Notes under the pieces: generated by a model
The model's database searches: none
Seen by the model: only the letters and a program-made list of their open reading frames with translations
What the model was told of the DNA's origin: nothing
NCBI GenBank assembly: GCA_013076295.1
Contig: RQOL01000824.1
Coordinates: 2,728,001-2,792,000 of the forward strand
Direction of reading: 5' to 3'
Length of the DNA: 64,000 nucleotides
Source: Sanderia malayensis
Taxonomy: Eukaryota; Cnidaria; Scyphozoa; Semaeostomeae; Pelagiidae
Shown: positions 1-11,607 of the stretch, piece by piece
Layout: every line of letters starts with the position of its first letter
Position numbering within the stretch: position 1 is the first letter of the stretch
Translations under genes and position numbers: made by a program

Positions 1-129
1 CAGTTTAAAGAGCTTTCCACCAAATAAGCTATTTCTCTGCTAAATTTCTCGATACTAACCTAAATTAGACACTGTACAATTCTATGAAACTCATCAACAC
101 AGCTACAACAACAACAACAAACTGGTCAC

Positions 130-3100
130 CTGATCAGCAACTCGAAGCATGATTGGTGCATCAAGGCGTCCAGTCTTCTTATCACAGTACGCAGCCGCAT
201 CGGTCAGCATCGAGTGTCTGGGGAGGAACTTGAGCTGCGCAGAAAACTGCGACTCAGCCTGTATGTACGCAGTCTTTGGCAACAATTCGATGTAATCACG
301 CAACTCTTTCGGTACCTGGAAGGTCAGCCGCAGGGCTGATGTAGCTCTATAAAAACAATAGAACAATAGCTCTAGACCAATAAGAAACAATCAGAGGAAG
401 CGACAGTGATTCGTCCGCTACGCCTGTTGTTCGCATTTAACTTCGTTATTAGCCTCCCTTTCAACAGGCATGTAATGTTACGCTGTAAATGACCCGCTCA
501 AATGAAGTTATAAATTCTAAAGAATTGGTGATAGCTCTATTTACCTGTTGTTGACGACAATAGCATCTTGAAACAGTCGATCAAACATGCAGATCTTCAA
601 GTCAACAACCTGAGAATCAAAAACAATTGATTAATGTCTTAAATACCCTTGAAAATATTGTATATATCATAAGCCTCCGCAGAGCGCAAACCTAACTCTA
701 ACCCTAACTCTAAGGGCAATGCCTCAGCCATTAGGTACACTGAACGTCATATACGCTCCTGCGCATTAGCAAGATAACTCCCTGCCTTCCATCCGTAGCA
801 ACATGAAAACAAAATAATGAGTAAAATTGCTTGTTGCTTACCTCCCTCTCAACCCAAACAGGAACATCGATGCCTGTGCCACGAGCAATTATGTCGATCT
901 GAAAACAAAAAAAAATAAATCATAAATCATAAATCATAAATCATAAATCATAAATCATAAATCATAAATCATAAATCATAAATCATAAATCATAAATCAT
1001 AAATCATGAATCGTGAATCATGAATCATGAATCATGAATCATAAATCATAAATCATAAATCATAAATCATAAATCATAAATCATAAATCATAAATCATAA
1101 ATCATAAATCATGTACCTCTGCCGATTCTTCATCATCGAATTGAAGTTGAAAATCGCAGGCGACAGTGCTGGCAATTGTTGGCGCAAATATGATTTCCAA
1201 TTTCAGGTTGGAGAAGGGTGCGATGCTTCCTTTGGCGAACTGGAAAATGACCAATCACAACGATAAACATCACACGATATGATGTAAAAAAGCAAATGTA
1301 TGGCACAGGATAAACAAAAAACAAGAGAGTTCGACTATAAACAGCTACTGGCAGTCGTGGCACTAAAGGCTGGTTTTCATATAGATGATTTTTCTGGTTT
1401 ACAAGCGGGGCTCTCAACCAGCATCAACTACTATGAGGAAACAAGATTTATAAAGCTCTCAGAATACTCCTATAATACTGCGCAACTACCTGACCAACTT
1501 TCATGCTGTCTTCGACTGTTGTCGATGGCAACGATAGGGGAGTCCGCGAGCCTTCAGGAACAACGTGGTCATTCGTATCCAATAAATCTATTGGATAAAA
1601 GGAATGATAAAATGTTTACTCCATGTATGCTATAATGCTAGAATTGACACATTTCTTTATCTAAAATTGACGTATCTATGCCGGCAACACATCCACTCTA
1701 AAAAAACTCAGACTCAGACTCGGGTTCACTGATTGATGTTAGACTCGGAGTCAGATTCAGATTGAGTAACAATGCACAATAGCTTCAGGTAACCGTACAG
1801 GTATTCATAACAACACAAGTGATATGACAAGAAATAATAGCTATTAATGAATACAGGTGAAACATGCCTTTGTTGATGTCCTGCTGTGGATGCACGTTGC
1901 TGGCTTCTTCAAGTGTGACCTCAATACGAGGATCGTTATTTTCGGTTTCAGCTACATCTTCAATGGTCTACAAACCGAAGGCATGCATAGAAATCACAAC
2001 CAAGTATGGGAATTACCACCATGTATGGGAATTATCACCATGTATGGGAATTACCACCATCTATGGGAGTCACAGCTTTGCATGGGAATTACCACCAGGG
2101 AATTACGAGTATGCTAAACCACCTTGCTACCAAAACCAAAACAGAACAAACTACAATAATACAAGGTTGATAAGCAACAAAACAACTCAGGCAATTACAG
2201 TCTGGAAACAGGTCTGGGTCACGGAATCAGGTGTTGAGAGAGTAGGAAGAGCAAATGCAGGGACTCAAGGTAGTGAAAATAGGGGTGGAATAATATCCCA
2301 TCTCTTTGTAAAAAGCCAACTTACCGCTGCACCAATCGAGGATGCTTCACTTGCAGAATACCTTCTATTTGCACCTGTAATACACAAACCCAGATCAATC
2401 AATGAATCAATGGTATAAAGTGTAAAATGGGCTTAATCCTAACTAGCCTCCATCAATGGATCACATGGATTTTTTGAGAACAAATAAAATTCTTATAACT
2501 TTTATCATCCTAGCTGAAAACTGATATACCTGGCAGATATATTCAAACTGATAACATAAGAAGATATGTTATCAGCTCAGAATGATATGTTATAGCATTT
2601 GACATGCTTCATCAATTCATATATGATGCCATTCTATATTTTCTATCATTTGAAATGAGTTTATACCTGTAAGCTTAATGAGTTCGTAATTAGTGGCCAG
2701 TGCACCGCTGTTTGTCAAAGTGATCGTCTTTCTTCTTGTTTCTCCAACCACTTGAGTTTCAAAGTTCACTTCATGGATGTCAACGCTTAGCTGAGAAATG
2801 AGTAGACAGAGATAATTAGAAGAGATTTCAATCTCCTTCAGTGCATCTGGATTGTTATTTACCGACAGTAAAGCCTGGTTTCCATATGGTCGTTGAGGGT
2901 CGCTGATGGTCGCTGAAAGGATTACAAATCACACAGAGACATTGTCCAAAGTTGATTTTAATCCTTTGAGCGACCCTCAACGACTATATGGAAACAAGGC
3001 TTTAGGGCAGCAAAAACCAGCATATAAGAATCAGTGAATCAAGAACCTTTAAACAGTGCTCAAAGCAATAACAAAAACAATACAATATTGTGTTCGAAAA

Positions 3101-6100
3101 ACAGTTTGAATGCGAAATTCAAAGACCCTCATATGCGGGTTTTCACCCTATTACACCCCATGGCACCCATCAATGCAAAAACACGTGAGACAACCGAAAG
3201 GGGGGTGAAATGAGAAAAGGGGGGTAAATTTTTACGTGGTACATTGCTTACCTCGCATCGCTTTTTCAGGCATTTGATTGGCACAGAGAATGGTCCAGTT
3301 TGAGCGAAAAAATCCACTTGTCCAATGATGTTCACGTTCAACTGGTGAAAGATAAGCAATAGTTGATTTTACATCGACCAAAGAGCATTTGCAGCTATAG
3401 TGAGCTAAAAGGTGAGCATATACCTAAGCATGCAATATTCTAATGCTACATGCGTAAGGTATAGAGTAAGAGACGCTCACCATTGGGGTGAAAGTAGCAA
3501 CAAAATCACACGTTAACCCAGCAGACATTGCACCAGGAGGATCAAACCTGCAAGAAAAAATCAGCAATCATTAATCAAGACTGTCAACCATTAACCACTC
3601 ATCATTAACTATCAATCATTAACCATCAACCTGCAATCAATGATATTTAAACAAACAATCATTCACCATTCTCCGGTGATCATTAATCATTGATTGTTAA
3701 TCATTAATCGTTCGTGGTAGATCACGATTTGTATGACACACTTACTGTATTTCAAGGAAATCCTTCAGATTGTCGGATATGCCAACAAACTTGCAGAAGT
3801 TTTGCGAATACGACACATTAGTAAGTAGCACCTTCTTCTTGTATGTCTTTCCAATATCGAAATCCTGATGAAACAACAAGTAAAAAACAAGGTCACATGA
3901 AACACAAAGATGAAAGGCAGTAAGTTGTTACATTCCATGTAGCAACTGTAAGTTGTTACTTTGGAAGCTGGCAAATTCAATTTATGCCGAGCAACGTTAT
4001 GATTTGCTGACACTGAAGACCAGATTGTCATTGTCTCGTATTACCCCCGAAATTAAGGTACCTACGCATGCGCATTTCAACATTCAGATTTAAAATCAAA
4101 GTGCGCACGTGCATTAACCCCTTTCTGGGAAGCAACATGAGGCGAATTTCAACTGGTCTCCAGCACAATATTGCCTCGCATAGATACAATAGGGATATCG
4201 AGAGCCAATTGCAAAGACTTGGTGATTGGAATAGCTCAGAATCTGTTTAGTGTTACCTTGAAGACGAGGACATCTGGTTTGCTGTAAAATGCTGAGCCCT
4301 TGAATTCTCTGCCAGCAGCAACTTGCTTCTGAACAATATTTGCACGCTGTTTATCCAAGGCTTCTTCCATCATTTTCTGACAGAAAAGAAGAAAGTTTGC
4401 CGGGTTTGTAAGAGGTGAATGTGCTGTGTGAGGGAAGACCGAACAAGGGAAGACCGAATTAAATGTATGCTGTGGTGAATGGTCACTATGATAGATGTGG
4501 CAGAATTATTCAAAAGATCTTTGGATCAGAATTCTACGATGAAGAGATTAACATCCATGATAGTTAAGAGCCACACTAGCAGTGGATATGCTTGCTTTTT
4601 CAGCATTATTATTATCATTATTATTATTACATCCACCAACCTGTTCATATGCACTATATTCACAGTTTGCACCTTTCCAATTTTCGCCAACTTCTTCTGT
4701 GAACTATAATTGGCAACAAAAATGAAATTATATCTCGTTCATATTGAGCTCTCCAAAGTGCAAAGCAACTTTGTAAAACTTTGAGCAGCTTTGTAAAACA
4801 ATTGCAAATCGTGAAGAATTAGAGTACATTAAACACCCGAGTTTAAGACCCTTTGCATCCAACCCATTGTTCAAATACAATAGCCTATTGTTATTTCTAT
4901 TGTTTTGAGCAGAAATATCAGTCAGGACGGGTCCTAAACTGCTGGTTCTTTATGGGAGTTTTCACTGTAACGTGCTTAACAGCTGAATATCTCTTGCATT
5001 CGATTCTCCGCCTTTCATAATTAACTATCAACAGTTACAAATATCAATGGCATATTACCTCGCCTTGGTCTGTTTCCCACAATCCTTTGAACTCGGGAAT
5101 AACAAGAATTTCGTCTTCCGACTCCCTACAAAAACAAAAATCCAGCTTGCATACATCTGTTGCATGTTTGGTGGCAAAAAGAGAGGGAGAGATAGATAAT
5201 CCTCGTTTAAAGCATGGAATTGCAAACTGCTAACCCTGTTTTTGCTTCATCTCTGCTCGTTGCTCCATACGGTGAGAAGTCATCATCGTCAGACGAAACT
5301 TTGCTCAAACGACTGCTCAGTCTGTGCTGGTTGGTCACATGCCCCTTCAAAGAAAAACAGTTTGTCAATACGATTAGCTTGGCTCTGACAAGTGGTGTCT
5401 CTAACAAGCAGTATAAGGTGATGCATTACTGAAGATAGAAAGCAGTATAAGGTGATATACTACTGAAGATAGAAAGCAATATAAAGTGATGCATTACTGA
5501 AGATAGGAAGCAGTATAAGGCAATGCATTATAGTAGGTAAGAGGCAGTATAATACGATGCATTGGGCAATGTATTACTGTCTCATAACATACCCCAGTGT
5601 CTTCAACATCCGCACTGTATTCCATGGATTCAGAGCCGCTTGATTTCGAGAACTTTGGCTTCGGTTTCCGTCTTGTTATCCTCTGCATAGAAAATACAAT
5701 CGAACAATCAATTCATCAATCCAACAAACAATCAATCCATCAATCAATTAATCCAACAATCAATCCATCAATCCACCAATCAGTAGTTCAACAATCAGTC
5801 CACCGATCCACCTATCCATCAATCCGCTAATCCAACAAAAATCAACCAATCTATCAATCCATCCATCAATCGATCCATGAATCAATTAATCCATTAATCT
5901 ATCAATCGATCCATCTATCAATCAATTATTTAAGGTTTCTCTAATATGATACAGTGCAGTAACTATTGCCTTGGTACCTGCGTTAGCGTTAGACACAGAC
6001 AACGTCTACCGCAAACAGATTACTCAATCCAAACACTACCGAAATCAACGCAATCAATGATTCGCCGGATTAGCATCCGTCTGCTTACCTTTGCTCTTTC

Positions 6101-9100
6101 TCTTTGCCGATCGGTGAACAGTTGAGGTTGTTGTTGTTGTTTACGTTTCATTTGCTTTTCTTCCGATAGAATTTTGTTGACGATCTCAATCTGCAAAGAC
6201 ATTGAAAACAATCATACTCAACATCATATACCCCTCCGGTTGGGATGAACATCTTCACTGTAAACGCAATATAGTTCTTCATTCCAGACGGGGGGATATT
6301 ACAGATTTTCTCACCTCTTTTTCTCTTTGTTTTCTTTCAAAGGCTCTGCGATAAAAGCAAAATCATATTTAGACGCATACTATTTCTATGAACCCGAAAA
6401 CAATTGAACAATGGAAACAATAGAACAATAGAACCGAATACAGTGGAATGAAAGGTCTTAGCGGTCCTTTAGCAACACCCTGAACATTTGATATTTCATG
6501 TATTTAATCAATATAAATCGTCGGCTTTTCAGGGGGTAATGTGGTAGAGGAAACAAGATTACTTACTCTTTGTCTTTTTCAAATTGTCGAATCCGCTTTC
6601 TTCTTGTCAGTACTTCATCTGGGTTGAGGCCGTCGGCCAGAATGTCGGCTCGCTCCTCTTCTTCTCTCTGTTCGTCTTTTCGTCGAAAGTGAGCGTCGCG
6701 CGCTTGCAATGCGTGAAGATTTTCCTGAAATCAAAACAAATGCAATATAGTAACGTTTACAGACGTTGTTTCTTCTGTATTTTTGCATCTTCTGTATCTT
6801 TAGCCGGTACAACCGCTGAAAGCTTAAGACGATAAATGTCTTGAACAGAGCTTTTAGAATGAAAATGGTGTGAATAAAAAAGTGGGATACATTATTCGAT
6901 AATGAATTCGATGAAAAAAATGTGTCAAACTAAGCAGGAAAGGAAAATAAAATTACGATAAGAATAAAAGTAATAGATAAAAGAAATCATAAAAAGAAAA
7001 AGGTCAGATATAACAAAATAAAAAACGGGAAAAAATTGAAAATTAGTTAAAGGAACCTATGAACATTCATTCACAACAATAAAAGCTTTAAACTAAGTTT
7101 AACTTTATTTGGCAAGATGGAAAAATGTAAAATGTCGGTGAAATATTATTCTCAAGTCGGATGAAATGAAAAAGAATCGCGTGCGACTGTATTGCGCGGG
7201 CTGACAGCCGTAGTCTATTCACAAACGCTATCCCACTACTGCCTGGCGCGAGAACTTTTGCCTGCTGTGTTTCCACCCTGGGCCAGTACGTTCCTCATTA
7301 TACAACCTGGTCATATCGGACTACTCCAATGTAACCATGTTGACGTCAGGCTTAGCGCGGACGTCTGATCGACATAGGCATGCGGCAACCAGTGGTCCCG
7401 AACTCAAGCCGTCCTGCGATTCAAGCCTCCAAGCAGCTGGATTACAGGTGTACGCCACAACACCCGGCGATATAACAAGCGATAAATTGCGAATACATTA
7501 GAAATTAAAGAGATATATATCATTATAACGGTGAGGTAATTGTCTTACGCTATTTCCTTCGATGTCGTTCTTTAAGTTTAGCAATGCTTGCATCCTGTTT
7601 TGCATGTCAATTCTGTTTTTCTCTTCCTCCTCACTTTCTCTTTGCCGTATTCTGCAAACGAAATCTTGAAAGATCAGTCACCCATAAAACCTATTACTTT
7701 CACAAACAGAGTCACAAAAGCTCATAAAAGCTATATTGCTGTTATTTTACATGGAACATTTTCTGAAACTTATTCAACCAATGATCAACCATTGCCATAC
7801 TGACCTGGACATTGTTTCTTTAAGATATTTCATTGCAAGTTCTCGGTTCTTCTTAGCTGCAATCAATGCTTGCCGATGCTTCCTTTCCCTTTCTCTGACA
7901 TTGCTCAAGTTTTCCCTGATCAAGTAAATAATTGATAAAGGAATTGGAAAGAGAAGAACGCTAAAATGCGAATTTCTTGAAGAAGAACAAAGATGGAAAA
8001 AACGAGCAAAAAGCGCATGACAAAAGAAGGAAGAAGCAAAGGAAGAGCGAAGAAGATGTCAAAGTAGATAGAAAGAATAATGAAAGAAGAAGATTGTGAG
8101 GCCAATGCAGAAGGTTAAGGTACTGTTGTAACCTTACCGTTCTCTAGATTTTCGTTTTCTTTCAGCAGAGATAGCAGCCGTTGTTTCCTTCTTGATTCTA
8201 GCAGCCGCTCTCTCGGCCTTTTGTTTCTCAATGGCTTTTTCTTCTTTCACTAGTTCTTCGTCCAAAGGCAAGAATTTGCCGTGCTCGATGTAGGCTTGGC
8301 AAAGGGCGAACCTGGAAGATAATACAGGATTTATGATATGAGGGGTCGTTATTGAAGAAGATAATAATGATGAAGATATGATGATGTTGAAGAAGATAAT
8401 AATGATGAAGAAGATGATAATGATGAAAAGGATAATATTGATGAAGGAGATAATTATGATGATGAAGTTGACAATGATAATGGAGATGGTGATCATAGAT
8501 AAAAATGAAAAAAATGAAAAGAAAAAAGATAAAGATGACAATGAATAAGAAAGAAGATGAAGAACAATATATGGAAAAACGACAATGAAATTCCATTCGA
8601 ACTTGGAAAAATGCAAATGAAGAAAAAACAGCAAACAAAGTGAAGAAGATGATAATGAAAGATAATAGACTTACTCTGCATCTTCCAGAGTCTGAACCAC
8701 ATTACCCTCGAGATCTTTCTCTATTTGTAATTCTGAGCATAGCTTTTCATACTGGGATGTCAATCGAAAATATGCAGCTCTGAAGAAAAATCAAAAATTA
8801 TAATTAATAAAAGAAATCAGATGAATTTGAATCAGCAGAATGGTTTTTTTGATTACTAAGTACTCAATCTCGTGTAAATTCAGCATGATATTTGCTTGAT
8901 AAATTTTTTACCCAACTGTATTTGTGACATGAATATTTCTACAACTATAGTCTTTTGTCAGCTGACATCCATCAAATCATTTGTATTCACATTTTGTTCT
9001 TCTATACCTGTTTCCTTTGGCATCTTCTTCTTCGATCTGCTCTTGCACATCTTCCAACTTCTTCTCGAGGTTTTCAAGATGCTCTCTGCATTTCTCTAAT

Positions 9101-10671
9101 TGCTCCCTATTCGAAGAGAAAAAAATTAAATCAAATGTAAAACCAAATCAAGTAGACATTGTGAATTCGATCAATGGCTTTGCTTTGTGAAAGACCCTCA
9201 TCTCTACACATCTAACCTTTGTCTTTGTATACTAAACCTATGTTTTTGTATACTGTATACTTGTCTTTGTATATTAGACCCTCATCTTTGTATATTAAAC
9301 CCTCATCTTTCTATATTAGACCCTCATCTTTGTATATTAAACCCTCATCTTTCTATATTAAACCCTCATCTTTGTATATTAAACCCTCATCTTTCTATAT
9401 TAAACCCTCATCTATGTATATTAGACCCTCATCTCATATATTAGCCCAGGGTTGCCAGAAAGTAATGCTCTGTAGTTAAAGCCAGTAACATATAGCAAAC
9501 CTGGTTTTCTGAACAACATATTCCCGTTCAATGACAAGCTCCCCCAGCTGGTCTAAATGTCTCCTCACTGCTTGCCGTCTCAATTTATCCTGATAGACAA
9601 TGAGATGTAATTTGATAAAGTCAAACAACCAGCTGGAAAACAAAAGCCACAAGAATATTAAATCAGACAGATGGCATCTGTAAATTACCTCTCTCTTCAC
9701 ATTAGTGCTTGGTTGATCAGAAGGATAGCTGTCTTCGTCCTTCTCACTTATTCCATAATCATCAAAGCTCCTGGAAATGAGGCAGAGAGAAAAATATCAA
9801 ATGCTGCAGTTCGACTAAGCTTGAGTCATTGATTGATGGGTCATTGGATTGATGGATCACTGGATTAATGGATCATTGGATTAATGGATTTATTATGGAT
9901 TAACAGATTCATGGGATTATTAACAGACTAATTGATTGATGGATCATTGGATTGATGGATCAGTGGATTAGTGGGTTTAGTGATGGATTGATTAACTTAG
10001 TAATGGATTGATGGATTGACAAGTAGATTAATGAAAATATTCAAACATTTAATGTAAAGAAGAAGAAGATCGTAATGCACATGAACGAACAACATTTTGA
10101 GGCAGAGCTTGGAGAAGATGCTAAATTCAGCTTAAAAATCTTAATACTTCTAATTCAGAATAAGAATTTAAGCAATGTTTAAACCTTCTTGTATTACTTT
10201 TCCCCATCAAGCTAATACCAGAATTAACGAATGTTGAATTAGAGAAACATTTACCCAGCCAGTGAGCTTGTTTCTTCGTCACTAAGATAGCTCTGCCCAT
10301 AAATGTCAGATGGATCACTGTCGTTGTCATAATAATCTGGTGGTTCAACTTTTATGTCTACTGCAAAGAAAATTATCACATTATCTTTGATTTACTTCCT
10401 GTAATTTCCTGTCGTTTCAATTCTAAGATGACAAAAGAAAGTATAATACACAAAACTCTAAGAAAGTAAAGTGCACCTTAGAGAACCTCATATTTTAAGT
10501 AAAGCTACCTTTTGGATTTAACCGTTGTTTCTGTGAGTTCAATTCATCATCACTTGAATTTCTTCTGGCTTCATCTCTATCTTCATTGTGCTCCATTGAT
10601 ATATTTTGGTTCAAATTTACAATTTTCCCATTTTCTGGAAAATTCTTTTCTGCACTCATTTCTTCTGTCAT
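130..10671 (-). CDS. CFAP74: CFAP74, cilia- and flagella-associated protein 74 (3' part missing)
   Basis: Central-apparatus protein of motile cilia (the Chlamydomonas homologue FAP74 belongs to the C1d projection). The ATG is at 10671. Coding exons on the minus strand: 10671-10509, 10360-10255, 9770-9689, 9589-9501, 9106-9008, 8779-8675, 8311-8138, 7915-7805, 7651-7549, 6724-6567, 6345-6315, 6190-6089, 5682-5593, 5344-5235, 5125-5059, 4703-4641, 4376-4257, 3864-3746, 3547-3481, 3341-3252, 2790-2667, 2374-2325, 1967-1855, about 1505-1490, 1239-1117, 898-842, 609-545, 346-130. Frames join with matching phases, giving about 938 residues. Residues 1-115 are acidic; about 115-460 is charged coiled coil (ERERKHRQ, EEEERADILADG); from about 590 come ASH/Ig-like beta domains with FDPPGAMSAG and LPKTAYIQAESQFSAQLKFLPRHS, which I recognise as CFAP74-like. 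The exon near 1490-1505 is uncertain: only a 16-nt exon keeps frame. The gene runs off the left edge. Confidence 0.9.
913..1112. repeat. (AAATCAT)n heptamer microsatellite
   Basis: About 28 copies of a 7-bp unit with a few ATGAATC variants near 1010-1040. It lies in a CFAP74 intron directly beside the exon end at 1117. Confidence 0.95.
2000..2105. repeat. Minisatellite, TATGGGAATTACCACCA unit
   Basis: Five or so imperfect copies of an 18-19-bp unit in a CFAP74 intron. The open frames at 1857-2418 arise from this array. Confidence 0.8.
2871..3002. mobile_element. 132-bp hairpin MITE with TA duplication
   Basis: AAGCCTGGTTTCCATATGG opens the element and its near-complement closes it; arms are about 37 bp including GTCGTTGAGGGTCGCT. 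TA flanks both ends (2869-2870, 3003-3004), as expected of Tc1/mariner-type insertion. It sits in the CFAP74 intron between exons 3341-3252 and 2790-2667. Confidence 0.75.
4825..4969. mobile_element. Pogo/Tigger-like MITE, copy 1
   Basis: Decayed copy of the family best seen at 15568-15720. It shares TTGTTCAAATACAATAG and CTATTGTTTTGAGCAGAAAT interior blocks, and CACTGTA at the right end. It lies in a CFAP74 intron. Confidence 0.65.
5405..5575. repeat. Minisatellite, about 36-bp unit
   Basis: Four or five imperfect copies of a unit containing GCAGTATAAGGTGATGCATT and ACTGAAGATAGAAA, in a CFAP74 intron. Confidence 0.75.
5700..5930. repeat. CAATCCATCAAT-type low-complexity array
   Basis: Degenerate tandem array of 4- and 8-bp units (ATCA, AATCCATC) in a CFAP74 intron; frames through it (NQSIHQSI-type) are not genes. 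Confidence 0.8.
7169..7468 (-). ncRNA. 7SL RNA of the signal recognition particle
   Basis: The minus strand from 7468 begins GCCGGGTGTTGTGGCG and continues with CACCTGTAATCCAGCTGCTT, the Alu-domain 5' end of metazoan 7SL RNA. About 300 nt later it stops in a T5 run (7173-7169), the pol III terminator. In between are S-domain landmarks in the right order: TGACCAGGTTG (helix 6 tip region), GGCCCAGG, GGAAAC with AGCAGG (SRP54-binding helix 8), then CAGTAGTGGGAT and GTGAATAG. Length and order fit a full-length gene, not a truncated pseudogene. SRP RNA scaffolds the particle that targets nascent secretory proteins to the ER. It lies in the CFAP74 intron between exons 7651-7549 and 6724-6567, on the same strand. 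Upstream, TTTAT and TTATATC lie within about 25 nt of the start; no clear external promoter was identified. Confidence 0.93.
8335..8665. repeat. Purine-rich GATGAAGATAATAATGATG stretch
   Basis: Low-complexity purine-rich (GAT/GAA/AAT) sequence filling a CFAP74 intron. The long minus-strand frames here are only open because the stretch lacks stop triplets; the true exon is 8311-8138. Confidence 0.8.
9225..9445. repeat. Minisatellite, about 21-bp TATATTAAACCCTCATCTTT unit
   Basis: About ten copies, alternating between TTTG and TTTC variants, so a 42-bp higher-order period is visible. It lies in a CFAP74 intron. Confidence 0.9.
9820..10025. repeat. ATTGATGGATCATTGG-type tandem array
   Basis: Degenerate array of TGGATTGATGGATCA units in a CFAP74 intron. 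Confidence 0.8.
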
Positions 10672-10701
10672 GATATTAATTCAATTTCAAGTCAACACTG
10701 T

Positions 10702-11040
10702 ACTAAAATTAAAAAAAAATACACTTGATATTCCGGCAAATGATGACTTAATCCATTTTTCTATAGTTTTCCTCATTCACCATGTTCTCCGCATGCTATA
10801 AGCTGCAATATGCACAATATTATTGCAATAGGCCTAAGGCCCATAACTTTAATTTTAGAACATTGTTCTACTAGTATACACAGAAGCATTATTTATCCAA
10901 ATCCAGACACTTTAAAAATCATGAACTTACCAAAAACTCGATGCATTTGCAGTTTGTAATAAAATGCCAATTCCAACTGCACGGCATCCACTAAAAGCTA
11001 AAGACTTTAACAATTCCAATTTCAAAAACAGTCAACCATA
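10702..11040 (-). other. CFAP74: CFAP74 5' untranslated exon and its intron
   Basis: On the minus strand a strong donor (G|GTAAGTTC) ends an exon at 10931. A pyrimidine-rich tract and TTTTAG acceptor reopen at 10702, about 30 nt before the ATG at 10671. This makes a leader exon of roughly 10931-11040 followed by a 228-nt intron. The transcription start is inferred, not seen. Confidence 0.6.
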
Positions 11041-11048
11041 TTGATAAT

Positions 11049-11062
11049 TTTGCCAAGGAGAC
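11049..11062 (-). promoter_or_regulatory. X-box-like RFX site upstream of CFAP74
   Basis: The minus strand reads GTCTCCTTGGCAAA, matching 11 of 14 positions (counting N as a match) of the X-box consensus GTTNCCATGGNAAC bound by RFX factors in ciliary gene promoters. It lies just upstream of the inferred CFAP74 leader exon, in a locally CpG-rich stretch (11065-11115). The target gene is ciliary, which supports function, but one imperfect match is weak evidence by itself. Confidence 0.45.
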
Positions 11063-11607
11063 GACAACAATCCCGCGCATCCCGCCGCGCATCAGGGTCG
11101 AACCCGCGTGTGCTCATTATTCAAAGTTGTTGAATGGAAAGAAATACCGACTTGTGTTATTAAATTTTTGCAAATAAAATTAACATGTCATATCATACAA
11201 AAAATATTAATAATTCTATTTGATCTCGTCTTCGTAACCTAATTCAGTGTTGAATTATTCATATTACAATTAACTTCACTCCAATAAAACTTCCGACAAC
11301 ATTTGCTTAGTCAATTTGTGAAGCCAAAGTCTATAAGTGGTCCTGACACTTAACAGGGAACCTCAAAAGTGCTCGCTGAATTATTAAAATCAAAAATCAT
11401 TAAATTGCCTTCAAGGGGTAGAATACTTACTATTAAAAATATTCTGTCAATTATTTTAAAGCCTGCTTGCTTTCTTTATTATTCAAATAGGTGATTTTAG
11501 TAAGTTAAAATAAACTTCATAATAGCTCTAATTTATCTGACATTTATATACATGTGAAATAATTTCATTCTTTCAACGAATCAGTTACTTTATCTGCCAA
11601 TGTTTCG

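Noticed and set aside
8134..8634. 166-residue minus-strand frame rich in Ile, Phe and Leu
   Set aside because: Only its last 57 codons (8311-8138) are a CFAP74 exon; the rest is read-through of a purine-rich intron.
9187..9479. Open frames with ILNPHLC-type or YIKPSS-type repeats
   Set aside because: Produced by the 21-bp minisatellite inside a CFAP74 intron.
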